Of a stretch of DNA of 44,481 bases, positions 1 to 7,679 are shown piece by piece (the stretch's first letter is position 1; every line of letters starts with the position of its first letter). The position numbers were made by a program, and so were the translations under genes. The notes beneath the pieces were generated by a model. It made no database searches, had not been told where the DNA came from, and saw only the letters and a program-made list of their open reading frames with translations. Source of the stretch: Hyphomicrobiales bacterium (GTDB taxonomy: Bacteria; Pseudomonadota; Alphaproteobacteria; Rhizobiales; Xanthobacteraceae); the NCBI GenBank assembly GCA_017305665.1, contig JAFKKH010000037.1:1-44481 (forward strand), in the 5' to 3' direction.

Positions 1-96
1 GACGGACGGGTAGACATCTTCGATATGAAATGCGCCGGCTGTCGCACCTCGTTCCCCCGCCCGTAACGGCATGTTTTTTTGCGTCGATACGGACAT
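1..96 (-). CDS. glgE: Probable GlgE maltosyltransferase, N-terminal fragment (partial)
   Basis: Only the first 32 codons of this leftward gene are present; the frame is open from the ATG at 96 to the window edge. Residues 23-32 read FHIEDVYPSV, which resembles the opening strand of GlgE, the alpha-1,4-glucan:maltose-1-phosphate maltosyltransferase that extends alpha-glucan with maltose from maltose 1-phosphate. The neighbour supports this: malQ diverges from it 164 bp away, and glucan genes cluster in related genomes. Codons 6-8 contain a run of seven A. No strong ribosome binding site precedes the ATG, and an internal ATG at codon 9 is possible. The call rests on a short N-terminal match plus context; another glucan or trehalose enzyme cannot be excluded. 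Confidence 0.55.
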   Translation of the reverse strand, partial: MSVSTQKNMPLRAGERGATAGAFHIEDVYPSV

Positions 97-202
97 CACG
101 CGCTGCCAATCCGTGTATGAATGAGAACCCGGAGATCTAACACCCGCATCGCCGCAAAGTTCCGATGGAACCGCCCGCGAGCTGTCGTGTTGGCGCTCTC
201 AG

Positions 203-232
203 TGCAAAATGTCGCTGCGGCGACATTTTGCA
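203..232. promoter_or_regulatory. 30-bp palindrome in the glgE-malQ divergent region
   Basis: Perfect 13-bp inverted repeat TGCAAAATGTCGC / GCGACATTTTGCA separated by TGCG. It lies 28 bp upstream of the malQ ATG, between two divergent genes. The symmetry suits a dimeric repressor operator; as RNA it would form a stable hairpin in the malQ leader. No T-tract follows, so a terminator is unlikely. Function is inferred from position only. Confidence 0.6.
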
Positions 233-260
233 AAATCGTGCCCGGATTTGAGGCGAGGGA

Positions 261-2207
261 ATGGATGTTTATTCAAAAGCGCGCGACCTCGGCATCGAGT
301 TGGAATTTCAGGACGGGCAGGGTCGTCGCCACGCGGTGAGCGACGCGCGGTTGCGCAGTGTTCTCGGAGCATTGCCGCCTCGTACGCAGCATCCTTTTCT
401 GAAGCACCCATTGGTTTTTGCGAAGACGGCGAGCCGATGGCGTGTCGAGATGGATGCGAAGGCAAACGGACTCGGCTGGCGGCTTGTCGCAGGCAACGAT
501 GCGCGCGCGCGGGGAAGTGTCGCCGACGCAGCCATCGATTTGCCGTCATCCGTGGCCGTCGGTTCTTATCGGCTCGAGCTTGAGGATGGGAATGGCACGA
601 CGATCGATTCCATTCCGCTGCTGGTGACGCCGGCAACGGCCTTTCAGGGCTCGTTCGATCGGGTCTGGGTTCTATCGGTTCAGTTGTATGGGCTATCGTC
701 GTCCCGCAATTGGGGAATTGGCGATTTCACCGATCTCGCCGCGTTGATCGAGTTGAGCGCGGAGTGGGGGTGCGCGGGCATCGGGCTCAATCCGTTGCAT
801 GCGCTGTTTGATGATCGCCCTCGCGAATGCAGCCCTTATGCGCCGAACAGCCGGTTGTTTCTCAATCCGCTTTACATCGATCCCGAACGGGTACCCGGCT
901 TGTCACCGACATGGCTCGCGCAGCATCGTGAGCAACTGGATCGGGCGCGTCAGGGATCGCTGATCGATTATGCTGCCGTTGCGGAGTTGAAAGTTGCCGC
1001 GCTGCGCGAGGCGTTCGCAGATTTCAGGGCAGGCAGTGATGCTGCACGTTCCGACTTTGAGGCATTCAGGCAGCAACGCGGCGCACTGCTCGAACGTTTC
1101 GCATGCTTCGAGGTGTTGCGGCGCCAGTTCGGTTCGTTGCCGTGGTGGCAATGGCCGGAGGAGTGGCGCCATCCTGACGACAAACGGATCCGCGCCTTCC
1201 GGAATGGTCCGCGTCGAGCTGATGTTGAATTCGTCGAGTTCGTGCAATGGTGCGCATCCACTCAGTTGACATCATGCGCCAACCTTGCCGCAAAGCGCGG
1301 AATGGCTGTCGGTCTTTATCTCGATGTTGCCGTCGGCGTGCAGGCCGGCGGGTTCGACGCCTGGAATGAGCAAGGCGCGATCTCGCGCGGACTGTCGGTC
1401 GGTGCGCCGCCCGATCAACTCAATACCGCCGGTCAGGACTGGGGGCTGGCCGGGTTCAACGCCGGCGGACTGGAAGCCCGCGACTTCGCGCCGTTCCGCG
1501 AGATGCTGCGCGCTTCGATGCGTTTCGCCGGAGCGATACGGCTGGATCACGTCCTCGGTCTCAATCGGCTCTATCTCATTCCGTCGGGCACATCGCCGCG
1601 GGATGGCGTGTATGTGGAGATGCCGTTCGAAGCGCTACTCGGCGTCATCGCGCAGGAGAGCATGGATCAGAATTGCATCACCATTGGCGAGGACCTCGGC
1701 ACTGTGCCGGATGGATTTCGTGACCGGCTCGCGGCATGGGGCGTCTGGTCCTACAAGGTGATGATGTTCGAGCGCGGTCATAGCGGGGCGTTTATCGGAT
1801 CGTCGGACTATGCCGCGAACGCTCTCGTTACGTTCAATACGCACGACCTCGCGTCATTTGCCGGATGGCATTCGCATCACGATCTTGCGGTCAAGCGGGG
1901 ATTGGGTCTGGATCCCGGCGAAACCGAGGAGGAGCGCATGCGAGCCATCCAGGCGTTCGAATGGAAACTTGGCGAAGAACACATTGTGCCAAAGAATTTC
2001 CTCGGTGCCGTCGAATTTCTCGCGCGCACGCCGTCGCGCATTCTCGCGATCGCGATCGACGATCTGATCGGGCTGCGGGATCAGCCGAACATTCCGGGCA
2101 CGGTCGACGAGCATCCCAACTGGCAGCGGCGGCTTCCGGTTGCGCTGGATGATCTCGCTAGCAGCATCGATCTCGACGCACTCAAGCATGCGCTGCGCGG
2201 CCGCTGA
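261..2207 (+). CDS. malQ: 4-alpha-glucanotransferase (amylomaltase, GH77)
   Basis: Cytoplasmic enzyme of 648 residues that transfers alpha-1,4-glucan segments between maltodextrins. The GH77 catalytic segments are all visible: RLDHVLGLNRLY near residue 428 holds the nucleophile Asp, GEDLGTVP near 476 holds the acid/base Glu, and NTHDLASF near 527 holds the third carboxylate. The substrate-binding segments CSPYAPNSRLFLNPLYID and SSRNWGIGDFTDL are also present. About 200 N-terminal residues precede the barrel, as in the long bacterial MalQ type. The start at 261 follows GAGGCGAGGGA. The palindrome just upstream and the divergent glgE-like gene suggest shared control of glucan turnover. Confidence 0.93.
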   Translation: MDVYSKARDLGIELEFQDGQGRRHAVSDARLRSVLGALPPRTQHPFLKHPLVFAKTASRWRVEMDAKANGLGWRLVAGNDARARGSVADAAIDLPSSVAVGSYRLELEDGNGTTIDSIPLLVTPATAFQGSFDRVWVLSVQLYGLSSSRNWGIGDFTDLAALIELSAEWGCAGIGLNPLHALFDDRPRECSPYAPNSRLFLNPLYIDPERVPGLSPTWLAQHREQLDRARQGSLIDYAAVAELKVAALREAFADFRAGSDAARSDFEAFRQQRGALLERFACFEVLRRQFGSLPWWQWPEEWRHPDDKRIRAFRNGPRRADVEFVEFVQWCASTQLTSCANLAAKRGMAVGLYLDVAVGVQAGGFDAWNEQGAISRGLSVGAPPDQLNTAGQDWGLAGFNAGGLEARDFAPFREMLRASMRFAGAIRLDHVLGLNRLYLIPSGTSPRDGVYVEMPFEALLGVIAQESMDQNCITIGEDLGTVPDGFRDRLAAWGVWSYKVMMFERGHSGAFIGSSDYAANALVTFNTHDLASFAGWHSHHDLAVKRGLGLDPGETEEERMRAIQAFEWKLGEEHIVPKNFLGAVEFLARTPSRILAIAIDDLIGLRDQPNIPGTVDEHPNWQRRLPVALDDLASSIDLDALKHALRGR

Positions 2208-2369
2208 ACGGCGGGCTGTCGTCCGGTCATGCACGAAACTGTCCTTGCGCGGTCACATCATCTCGGCCACATGTGCATCGGGCCAACCGTGCCCAACTCG
2301 CACGGGTTCAAAGTGTGCCATGCCCGCCCCCGACAAAAACTCGGTAAGATATTGAAATCGCATAGTTAT

Positions 2370-3347
2370 ATGTTCTCTATCGCTCCCATGATGGACTGGA
2401 CCGACCGGCATTGCCGTGTCTTCCATCGCCATCTGACCCGTCGTGCGCGTCTTTATACGGAGATGCTGACCACCGGTGCGATTATCCACGGCGCACGCGA
2501 CCGGCTGCTGGGGTTCAGCGATATCGAGCATCCTGTCGCGCTCCAGCTTGGTGGATCGAATCCGGCTGACCTCGCGACGTCGGCGCGGATCGGCGAGGAT
2601 TTTGGCTACGACGAAATCAACCTCAACGTCGGCTGTCCATCCGACCGGGTGCAGGATGGACGGTTCGGCGCCTGCCTGATGGCGGAGCCGGATCTGGTCG
2701 CCGAGGGCGTTCACGCCATGAAACGCGCGGTGTCCATTCCCGTCACCGTGAAGTGCCGGATCGGCATCGACGATCAGGACCCGGAAGCCGGCCTCGATAC
2801 ATTCGCGCGCAAGGTCGTGGTGGCCGGCGCCGACATGCTCATCGTTCATGCCCGAAAGGCCTGGCTCCAGGGTCTGTCGCCGAAAGAGAATCGCGATATT
2901 CCGCCGCTGGACTACGATCGGGTCTACCGGTTGAAGTCATCGCTTCCCGATCTGCCTGTGATCATCAATGGCGGCATCGGCAGCATCGCGGAGACAAAGC
3001 AGCATCTGGCGCACGTCGATGGCGTGATGCTCGGACGTGCCGCCTATCAGGAGCCATGGCGCTTGCTGAAGGTTGATGCCGACCTGTTTGGCGAGGCATC
3101 GCCGCACGCTACAATGAAGCTCGCGCTCGAAGCCATGATGCCCTACATCGCGGATCAACTGGCCCACGGCACGCGGCTGCATGCCATCACCCGGCATCTC
3201 GTCGGTGCGTTTCATGGCGTGCCGGGCGCACGGGCATTTCGGCGCCATCTCGCCGAGAATGGTGTGAAGGCCGATGCTGGCATCGGTGTGTTGCGTGACG
3301 CGATGGCGCTGGTGGATGAGCCGCTGATGTCGCCCGTAGCGGCGTGA
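2370..3347 (+). CDS. dusA: tRNA-dihydrouridine synthase DusA
   Basis: Flavoprotein that reduces uridines in the tRNA D-loop. The protein (325 residues from 2370) begins MFSIAPMMDWTDRHCR, the typical DusA opening, and has NLNVGCPSDRVQ followed by GRFGACLM, whose cysteine is the catalytic proton donor of the family. Further FMN-barrel segments are VKCRIGIDD and VIINGGI. The frame is open back to 2229, but the 47 extra residues do not look like Dus sequence. The ATG at 2370 fits family length; a TTG at 2352 is an alternative. It converges with the protease gene 9 bp downstream. Confidence 0.92.
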   Translation: MFSIAPMMDWTDRHCRVFHRHLTRRARLYTEMLTTGAIIHGARDRLLGFSDIEHPVALQLGGSNPADLATSARIGEDFGYDEINLNVGCPSDRVQDGRFGACLMAEPDLVAEGVHAMKRAVSIPVTVKCRIGIDDQDPEAGLDTFARKVVVAGADMLIVHARKAWLQGLSPKENRDIPPLDYDRVYRLKSSLPDLPVIINGGIGSIAETKQHLAHVDGVMLGRAAYQEPWRLLKVDADLFGEASPHATMKLALEAMMPYIADQLAHGTRLHAITRHLVGAFHGVPGARAFRRHLAENGVKADAGIGVLRDAMALVDEPLMSPVAA

Positions 3348-3356
3348 CACGCTGGC

Positions 3357-3869
3357 CTATGGATAGCCGTGCAGCATCAGCCGGTCTGCGCGAACTTCCC
3401 AACTCTCGAGCCGGTTAAGGAAGCTCATTCCAAGCAAGTTGGTCTTCATCTGGCCGCGTGGAACCACGAGCGCCGGGACGGATCGCTCGACGAGCCGTCC
3501 GATCGCCAGGCGATCCAGCGTCAGCCGCGCGGCCCGCGCGTGTCCGCCGGCGGTCTCCACATCGACATCGTATTCCAGTAATTCCAGCGGCAGTCCGGCT
3601 GCCTTGGCGGTTTCATAGGTGAGAACGACGGAGGTCGCGCCGGTGTCGATGATCATCGGCACCCGCACACCGTTGATCCTGGCATGCAGTGTGAATTCGC
3701 CGTTCTCGGCGCGAGGAATTTGCACGCTACGGGGAGGCCCGGCGCTGGCCTTGCGCAGCATGTGTGTGACCATGCCGCCGGCGGCCGATATCCGTGCGGG
3801 ATCGCCATAGGCGACCACGGCGCCTGCCGTCGCCGCCAACATCACGAGCACCAGCAGGATACGGATCAC
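3357..3869 (-). CDS. Retropepsin-like aspartic protease (TIGR02281 type), membrane-anchored or exported
   Basis: A 170-residue protein with a hydrophobic N-terminus (about residues 3-21) that would act as signal anchor or signal peptide, then one retropepsin-like domain. The active-site segment MIIDTGATS places the catalytic Asp at residue 75, and LLGMSFLNRLESW near the C-terminus matches the second conserved region of the bacterial TIGR02281 clan AA family. With a single DTGA motif it should work as a homodimer, like retroviral protease. It is the last gene of a leftward set after the DUF1289 gene (22 bp gap) and the sensor kinase. The natural substrate of this family is not known to me. Confidence 0.82.
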   Translation of the reverse strand: MIRILLVLVMLAATAGAVVAYGDPARISAAGGMVTHMLRKASAGPPRSVQIPRAENGEFTLHARINGVRVPMIIDTGATSVVLTYETAKAAGLPLELLEYDVDVETAGGHARAARLTLDRLAIGRLVERSVPALVVPRGQMKTNLLGMSFLNRLESWEVRADRLMLHGYP

Positions 3870-3891
3870 AGCGCACCTGCCATGGCTGCGG

Positions 3892-4104
3892 CTAGGGGCC
3901 CGGTTTTGTGCGTGCCGCCGGGGTCAATGCCGTCAGACCGGCCTCGGCCATGCGGTTCGGCAGCGCAGCCATGATCGCCAGTCGTTCCGCGCTGTCGATT
4001 CGATGCCATCGTGCGATTTCGGGAAGCGTGCGGCCGCAGCCAAAACAAAGGCTGGTTTTCGGATCGATCATGCAGACTGCGATACATGGCGTTTCGATGC
4101 TCAT
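3892..4104 (-). CDS. DUF1289 domain protein, small four-cysteine protein
   Basis: A 70-residue protein of the DUF1289 family. Cysteines at 7, 11, 20 and 23 (TPCIAVC, then CFGC) form a compact metal-binding pattern, followed by the family's RTLPEIARW segment. The spacing CxxxC-x8-CxxC suggests an Fe-S or Zn site; which metal is bound cannot be told from sequence. It sits 42 bp downstream of the sensor kinase gene and 22 bp upstream of the retropepsin gene, all leftward, so probably co-transcribed. Function is not established. Confidence 0.82.
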   Translation of the reverse strand: MSIETPCIAVCMIDPKTSLCFGCGRTLPEIARWHRIDSAERLAIMAALPNRMAEAGLTALTPAARTKPGP

Positions 4105-4146
4105 TCAAAACTATGACGATCATTCGTTCGTTTTCGCAAGCCTCGG

Positions 4147-5751
4147 CTAAAGACCCGTCCCGGCATTCATGATCGGCTTGTTCCGCGGCCGGCGTCTGTC
4201 GTCGGCCGTCACATCTGTCGTTCGTTCGGGCTGGAGCGGCGGAGCCTCCTCTGCCATCGGCGCCAGGGCCGACATCACGCGCTCGGGCGGGAAGGTGACG
4301 ATGACTTCCGTTCCGATCCGGAGCTTGGAGCGCAGGGTGAATGTGCCGCCATGCATATCGATCAGGCTCTTTGCGATCGGCAGACCGAGCCCCGCGCCTT
4401 GCTCGGCGGATTTGATCGAATTCGACCCTTGTCCGAACGATGCCAGCACGATCGGGATTTCGTCCTCCGCGATTCCGGACCCATTGTCCTTGACGCTCAG
4501 GTATTGGCCACCGGAGGCGGTCCAACCGACCTTCAGCCAGATATCCCCGCCTTGCGGTGTGAACTTGATCGAGTTTGACAGCAGGTTGAGCACGATCTGG
4601 CGCGTCGCACGCTCGTCGCCCCAGATGCGCGGCATGCCATGCTCGAACACCTCGTGGATCGTGATGCCGCGGCTGGAGGCGCGCAGTTTCAGGAGATGGT
4701 GACAATCCGCGACGACATGGAGCAGCGACACCGCCTCTTCATTGAGCTCGTAGCGACCCGCCTCGATGCGCGACAGGTCCAGAATCTCGTTGATCAGGTT
4801 CAGCAGATGAACGCCCGAATTGTGGATGTCGGCGGAGTAGTCCTTGTAGACCTTGACCGCATGCTCCCCGAAAATCTCGCTTTTCATCACCTCGGAAAAT
4901 CCGAGAATGGCGTTTAGCGGCGTGCGCAGTTCGTGGCTCATTTGCGCCAGAAATCTTGACTTCGCGACGTTGGCGGATTCCGCGCGATGCCGTGCTTCGT
5001 CTGAAATGGCCTTGGCCTGTTCCAGTTCGCCGATCAGGGCGTCCTTCTCCGCGCGTGCCTCGAGCGTCGCCAGTGTCGTCGAATGAAGGCGATGCGCGAG
5101 CAATGCGAAGTAACCCTCTGCGGCCAATGCAAGAACGGCGAGAATGTAGTTGTTGAAGGTGCCGCTCATCGCAAACTTCAACGCGATCGCGGATGTCACT
5201 GGGGCGGTTGCGGCAAACGCCGCGATCGGGAGGCTGGCGGCCAGCATGCTCGACACCGCCACCACCAGTAGCATCACGAACATCATCAAGGTATTGGCGA
5301 CCGGATCAGAGCCGACCGGATGAATCAGCATTGTCATCCAGCACAGGCCGTACAGGAGGTCGAGCAGCACAAAGCGCACGCGCCATCTGCGCGTGTTGTT
5401 CGGAAACGACGGTTCCTTCAGATAGTTGTTGCAGTTGTAGATGATCGCCCCGTGGATGCACAGCATGCCGCATGTCCACGCCACAGCCGAGGTGGGCTCC
5501 ATCCAGAACCCGAACAACAAGCCAGCAGCCACCACCAACAGCATCACCACGAATGACGCTGACAGTCGCGTTTGTGCGTATTGCCGAAGCAGTTCGTGAT
5601 CGAAAGCAGGCCGCGTTCCACTGGTCGAGGTCAACCGGTCCCGTGCTTCACGGACCCGTTGCGTGGCGGCGCGGCGATGACGCGCGGAGGGTACAATCGC
5701 TGGAGCGACCGGAAGCTGAACGACTTCAGGTTTATCGGCGGTGGTACTCAT
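4147..5751 (-). CDS. Membrane sensor histidine kinase, DivJ/PleC/PdhS-type kinase core
   Basis: A 534-residue kinase. Six probable membrane segments lie between about residues 65 and 220, with no PAS domain. A short coiled stretch (225-265) leads to the HisKA domain with phospho-accepting His273 in SHELRTPLNAI, then a HATPase_c domain with the N box (LNLLSNSIKFT, about 388-399), G1 box DNGSGI and G2 box GAGLGLPI. The segments after the histidine, GFSEVMKSEIFGE and INEILDLSRIEAGR, are typical of the alphaproteobacterial DivJ/PleC/PdhS kinases that act on DivK and PleD. No receiver domain or partner regulator lies nearby. The start at 5751 is the first ATG; a TTG one codon earlier is possible. 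An exact CtrA box lies 100 bp upstream. The exact cell-cycle ortholog cannot be fixed. Confidence 0.85.
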   Translation of the reverse strand: MSTTADKPEVVQLPVAPAIVPSARHRRAATQRVREARDRLTSTSGTRPAFDHELLRQYAQTRLSASFVVMLLVVAAGLLFGFWMEPTSAVAWTCGMLCIHGAIIYNCNNYLKEPSFPNNTRRWRVRFVLLDLLYGLCWMTMLIHPVGSDPVANTLMMFVMLLVVAVSSMLAASLPIAAFAATAPVTSAIALKFAMSGTFNNYILAVLALAAEGYFALLAHRLHSTTLATLEARAEKDALIGELEQAKAISDEARHRAESANVAKSRFLAQMSHELRTPLNAILGFSEVMKSEIFGEHAVKVYKDYSADIHNSGVHLLNLINEILDLSRIEAGRYELNEEAVSLLHVVADCHHLLKLRASSRGITIHEVFEHGMPRIWGDERATRQIVLNLLSNSIKFTPQGGDIWLKVGWTASGGQYLSVKDNGSGIAEDEIPIVLASFGQGSNSIKSAEQGAGLGLPIAKSLIDMHGGTFTLRSKLRIGTEVIVTFPPERVMSALAPMAEEAPPLQPERTTDVTADDRRRPRNKPIMNAGTGL

Positions 5752-5850
5752 CAACCAAACACAAATCCTGCACGCGGCCGCGCGAGCCTTAACCCGTCTA
5801 TCTCTGGCGCTAAATCATTAAGGGCTGCCTTAGAGAGCAGGATAATCAGG

Positions 5851-5865
5851 TTAACAGGGCGTTAA
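5851..5865. promoter_or_regulatory. CtrA-type binding site TTAA-N7-TTAA
   Basis: The sequence TTAACAGGGCGTTAA is an exact match to the CtrA consensus TTAA-N7-TTAA. It lies 100 bp upstream of the sensor kinase start, with extra TTAA half-sites at about 5789 and 5817. In GC-rich DNA an exact eight-base AT match with this spacing is rare. CtrA is the cell-cycle master regulator in alphaproteobacteria, so the site suggests cell-cycle control of the kinase. Confidence 0.6.
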
Positions 5866-6015
5866 ATTCAGCCGGAAACAGCGTGCTTGGCCCCGGCTGG
5901 TAACCGGCCTCGGGGGCGCGGATTTGACGTTCGCCATCCACTTTGCCGTGGGCGCGAGAACGAACGCCGAGTCCAAAACTCCATTGAAAATCTGCATTTA
6001 CGCGCAGCCCCTTGA

Positions 6016-6063
6016 GTCTAACATTCGCAAGGAGTCCGGTGAACCCGGGTGCGAATGTTAGAC
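6016..6063. repeat. 14-bp inverted repeat with 20-nt loop, REP-like element
   Basis: GTCTAACATTCGCA at 6016-6029 and its exact complement TGCGAATGTTAGAC at 6050-6063 flank a GC-rich 20-nt loop. It starts 34 bp past the stop of the leftward dehydrogenase gene. No T-tract follows on that strand, so it is not a standard intrinsic terminator. It could be a dispersed palindromic repeat or an mRNA 3'-end hairpin. No second copy was noticed in the window. Confidence 0.65.
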
Positions 6064-6096
6064 CTGGACCACGAGCCGTGGCGGAGCGCCAAAAAG

Positions 6097-6966
6097 TTAA
6101 CGTTCGAGCCGCGCCAACAGGCTAGACGTATCCCAGCGGCGGCCGCCCATTGTCTCGACCTCGGAATAGAAGGCGTCCACGAGGCTGGTCACGGGAAGGC
6201 TGGCACCATTGCGGCGTGCCTCGGCGATGCAGATCGAGAGATCCTTGCGCATCCATTCAACGGCAAAGCCGAAATCGAACTTGCCGTCGTTCATCGTCTT
6301 GTAGCGATTCTCCATTTGCCACGACTGCGCGGCACCCTTCGAGATCACCTCGATCACCGAATTGACGTCGAGGCCTGCTTTCTTGGCGAAATGGATGCCT
6401 TCGGACAGCCCCTCCACGAGGCCGGCGATGCAGATCTGATTGACCATTTTGGTCAACTGGCCGGAACCGGCCGGCCCGAGTAGTTTGCACATCCTGGCAT
6501 AGGCTGCGATGACGGGTTCAGCGCCGGCATAGGCATCCTGCGCGCCGCCGCACATCACGGTCAGCACGCCGTTTTCGGCGCCAGCCTGGCCGCCGGAAAC
6601 CGGAGCGTCGACGAATTTGAAGCCCAGCTTGGTTGCTTCCTCGTTCAGTTCGCGCGCGACCTGGGCAGAGGCGGTCGTGTGATCGACGAACGTTGCGCCA
6701 CGCTTCATGCCGGCGAAGGCACCGTCGGCGCCGATCGTGACCGCGCGCAAATCGTCGTCGTTGCCGACGCAGGCCATCACGAAGTCCTGTCCTTCGGCTG
6801 CGGCCTTAGGGGTCGGCGCGGCTTTCCCGCCGAATTTCTCGGTCCATGCCTTGGCTTTGGCTGCCGTTCGATTGAACACGGTCAACTCATGGCCGCCCTT
6901 CGCGACGAGATGTCCTGCCATGGGGAAGCCCATGACGCCGAGACCGAGGAATGCAACTTTAGCCAT
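6097..6966 (-). CDS. Beta-hydroxyacid dehydrogenase (3-hydroxyisobutyrate dehydrogenase / tartronate semialdehyde reductase family)
   Basis: A 289-residue cytoplasmic NAD(P)-dependent oxidoreductase. The N-terminus has the dinucleotide-binding loop FLGLGVMGFPMAGHL followed by VFNRT; an Arg after the second strand often goes with NADP preference. The substrate-binding signature DAPVSGGQAGAENG and the helix GQLTKMVNQI with the catalytic Lys (about residue 171) are intact. These mark the HIBADH/GarR/GLYR group. Which short-chain hydroxyacid is used (3-hydroxyisobutyrate, tartronate semialdehyde, succinic semialdehyde or other) cannot be decided, and no valine or glyoxylate pathway gene is adjacent. 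It diverges from the VOC gene. Confidence 0.88.
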   Translation of the reverse strand: MAKVAFLGLGVMGFPMAGHLVAKGGHELTVFNRTAAKAKAWTEKFGGKAAPTPKAAAEGQDFVMACVGNDDDLRAVTIGADGAFAGMKRGATFVDHTTASAQVARELNEEATKLGFKFVDAPVSGGQAGAENGVLTVMCGGAQDAYAGAEPVIAAYARMCKLLGPAGSGQLTKMVNQICIAGLVEGLSEGIHFAKKAGLDVNSVIEVISKGAAQSWQMENRYKTMNDGKFDFGFAVEWMRKDLSICIAEARRNGASLPVTSLVDAFYSEVETMGGRRWDTSSLLARLER

Positions 6967-7275
6967 GTCTGAGACCTTTGAAATCTTGGGTTTTCGCTGC
7001 CATCGCGGGAGAACTGCCGGACCGCGTTTGCAGAGGAGGGCGGGATGAGAGTGTGGTTATCCGCCGGTTGTGCGAAGAGGCTTCGCGAACGGCGCGGCTA
7101 ATAGCATAGACCTTGAGGCAGCAGGGCGCAAAGGCCCGAAAATGCTGGAATAGTGCGGTGCGAAATAGCGGATCCATTCCCGCGAGGGAGCCATCAGCCG
7201 CCGGATTCCAACACCATTCAAAACGCGATACAGTCGGCCAAGCAGTTGGCCCGTCAGGCAAGGGAGTAGCACGAC
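6967..7275. other. 309-bp divergent intergenic region
   Basis: It separates the leftward dehydrogenase from the rightward VOC gene and should hold both promoters. The only structure I see is GGCCAA-GCAG-TTGGCC at 7236-7251, a perfect 6-bp inverted repeat 24 bp upstream of the VOC start. Open frames crossing the region look like chance readings. Confidence 0.4.
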
Positions 7276-7665
7276 ATGAGCGTGGGTATGCTCGATCATT
7301 TCAATATCCGGACCCGGAAGCTTGCCGAGACGGTGCAATTTTATGAGGAGTTTCTCGGCCTTACCAAGGGCGACCGGCCGAACTTCGCGTTTCCCGGCGC
7401 GTGGCTCTACAGCGAGGGTAAGCCGGTCGTGCACCTCGTCGATATTTCGCAAACGTCGGAGCCACAGAAGCCGGACTCCGGTGTGGTTCACCACATCGCC
7501 TTTGCCAGCCGCGATTTCAAAGGCATGAAGCAGCATCTTCAATCGAAAAAATTTGCATTCGAATCTCGCGAAGTGCCGGGTGGAGATATCTGGCAAATCT
7601 TCGTTCGCGATCCGAACGGCGTGATGATCGAACTCAATTACGATGTCGCGGCGGAACAACGCTGA
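7276..7665 (+). CDS. VOC (glyoxalase/bleomycin-resistance/dioxygenase) family protein
   Basis: A 129-residue single-unit vicinal oxygen chelate protein with the two beta-alpha-beta-beta-beta repeats needed for one metal site per fold pair. Probable ligands are His8 (LDHFNI), His53 (VVHLVD), His72 or His73 (VVHHIAF) and Glu119 (VMIELNY). RDPNGVMIELNY near the C-terminus is the classic end motif. GGGAG lies 11 bp before the ATG; an in-frame ATG at 7288 is a weaker choice. The substrate is unknown: glyoxalase I-like, dioxygenase or isomerase activity are all possible. The next gene starts 14 bp after its stop, so the two are probably co-transcribed. Confidence 0.85.
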   Translation: MSVGMLDHFNIRTRKLAETVQFYEEFLGLTKGDRPNFAFPGAWLYSEGKPVVHLVDISQTSEPQKPDSGVVHHIAFASRDFKGMKQHLQSKKFAFESREVPGGDIWQIFVRDPNGVMIELNYDVAAEQR

Positions 7666-7679
7666 TCCAGTCGCACACC

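Larger units (their letters stand above)
5755..6096. other. 342-bp intergenic region with a CtrA-type box and a palindrome
   Basis: No gene is apparent. The half next to the kinase is unusually rich in TTAA (5789, 5817, 5851, 5862) and should hold the kinase promoter. The other half carries a 14-bp perfect inverted repeat (6016-6063) just beyond the stop of the dehydrogenase gene. Confidence 0.6.

Noticed and set aside
7057-7659. 200-codon leftward frame antisense to the VOC gene
   Set aside because: The opposite strand encodes a clear VOC protein with its metal ligands; long antisense frames are expected in GC-rich DNA.
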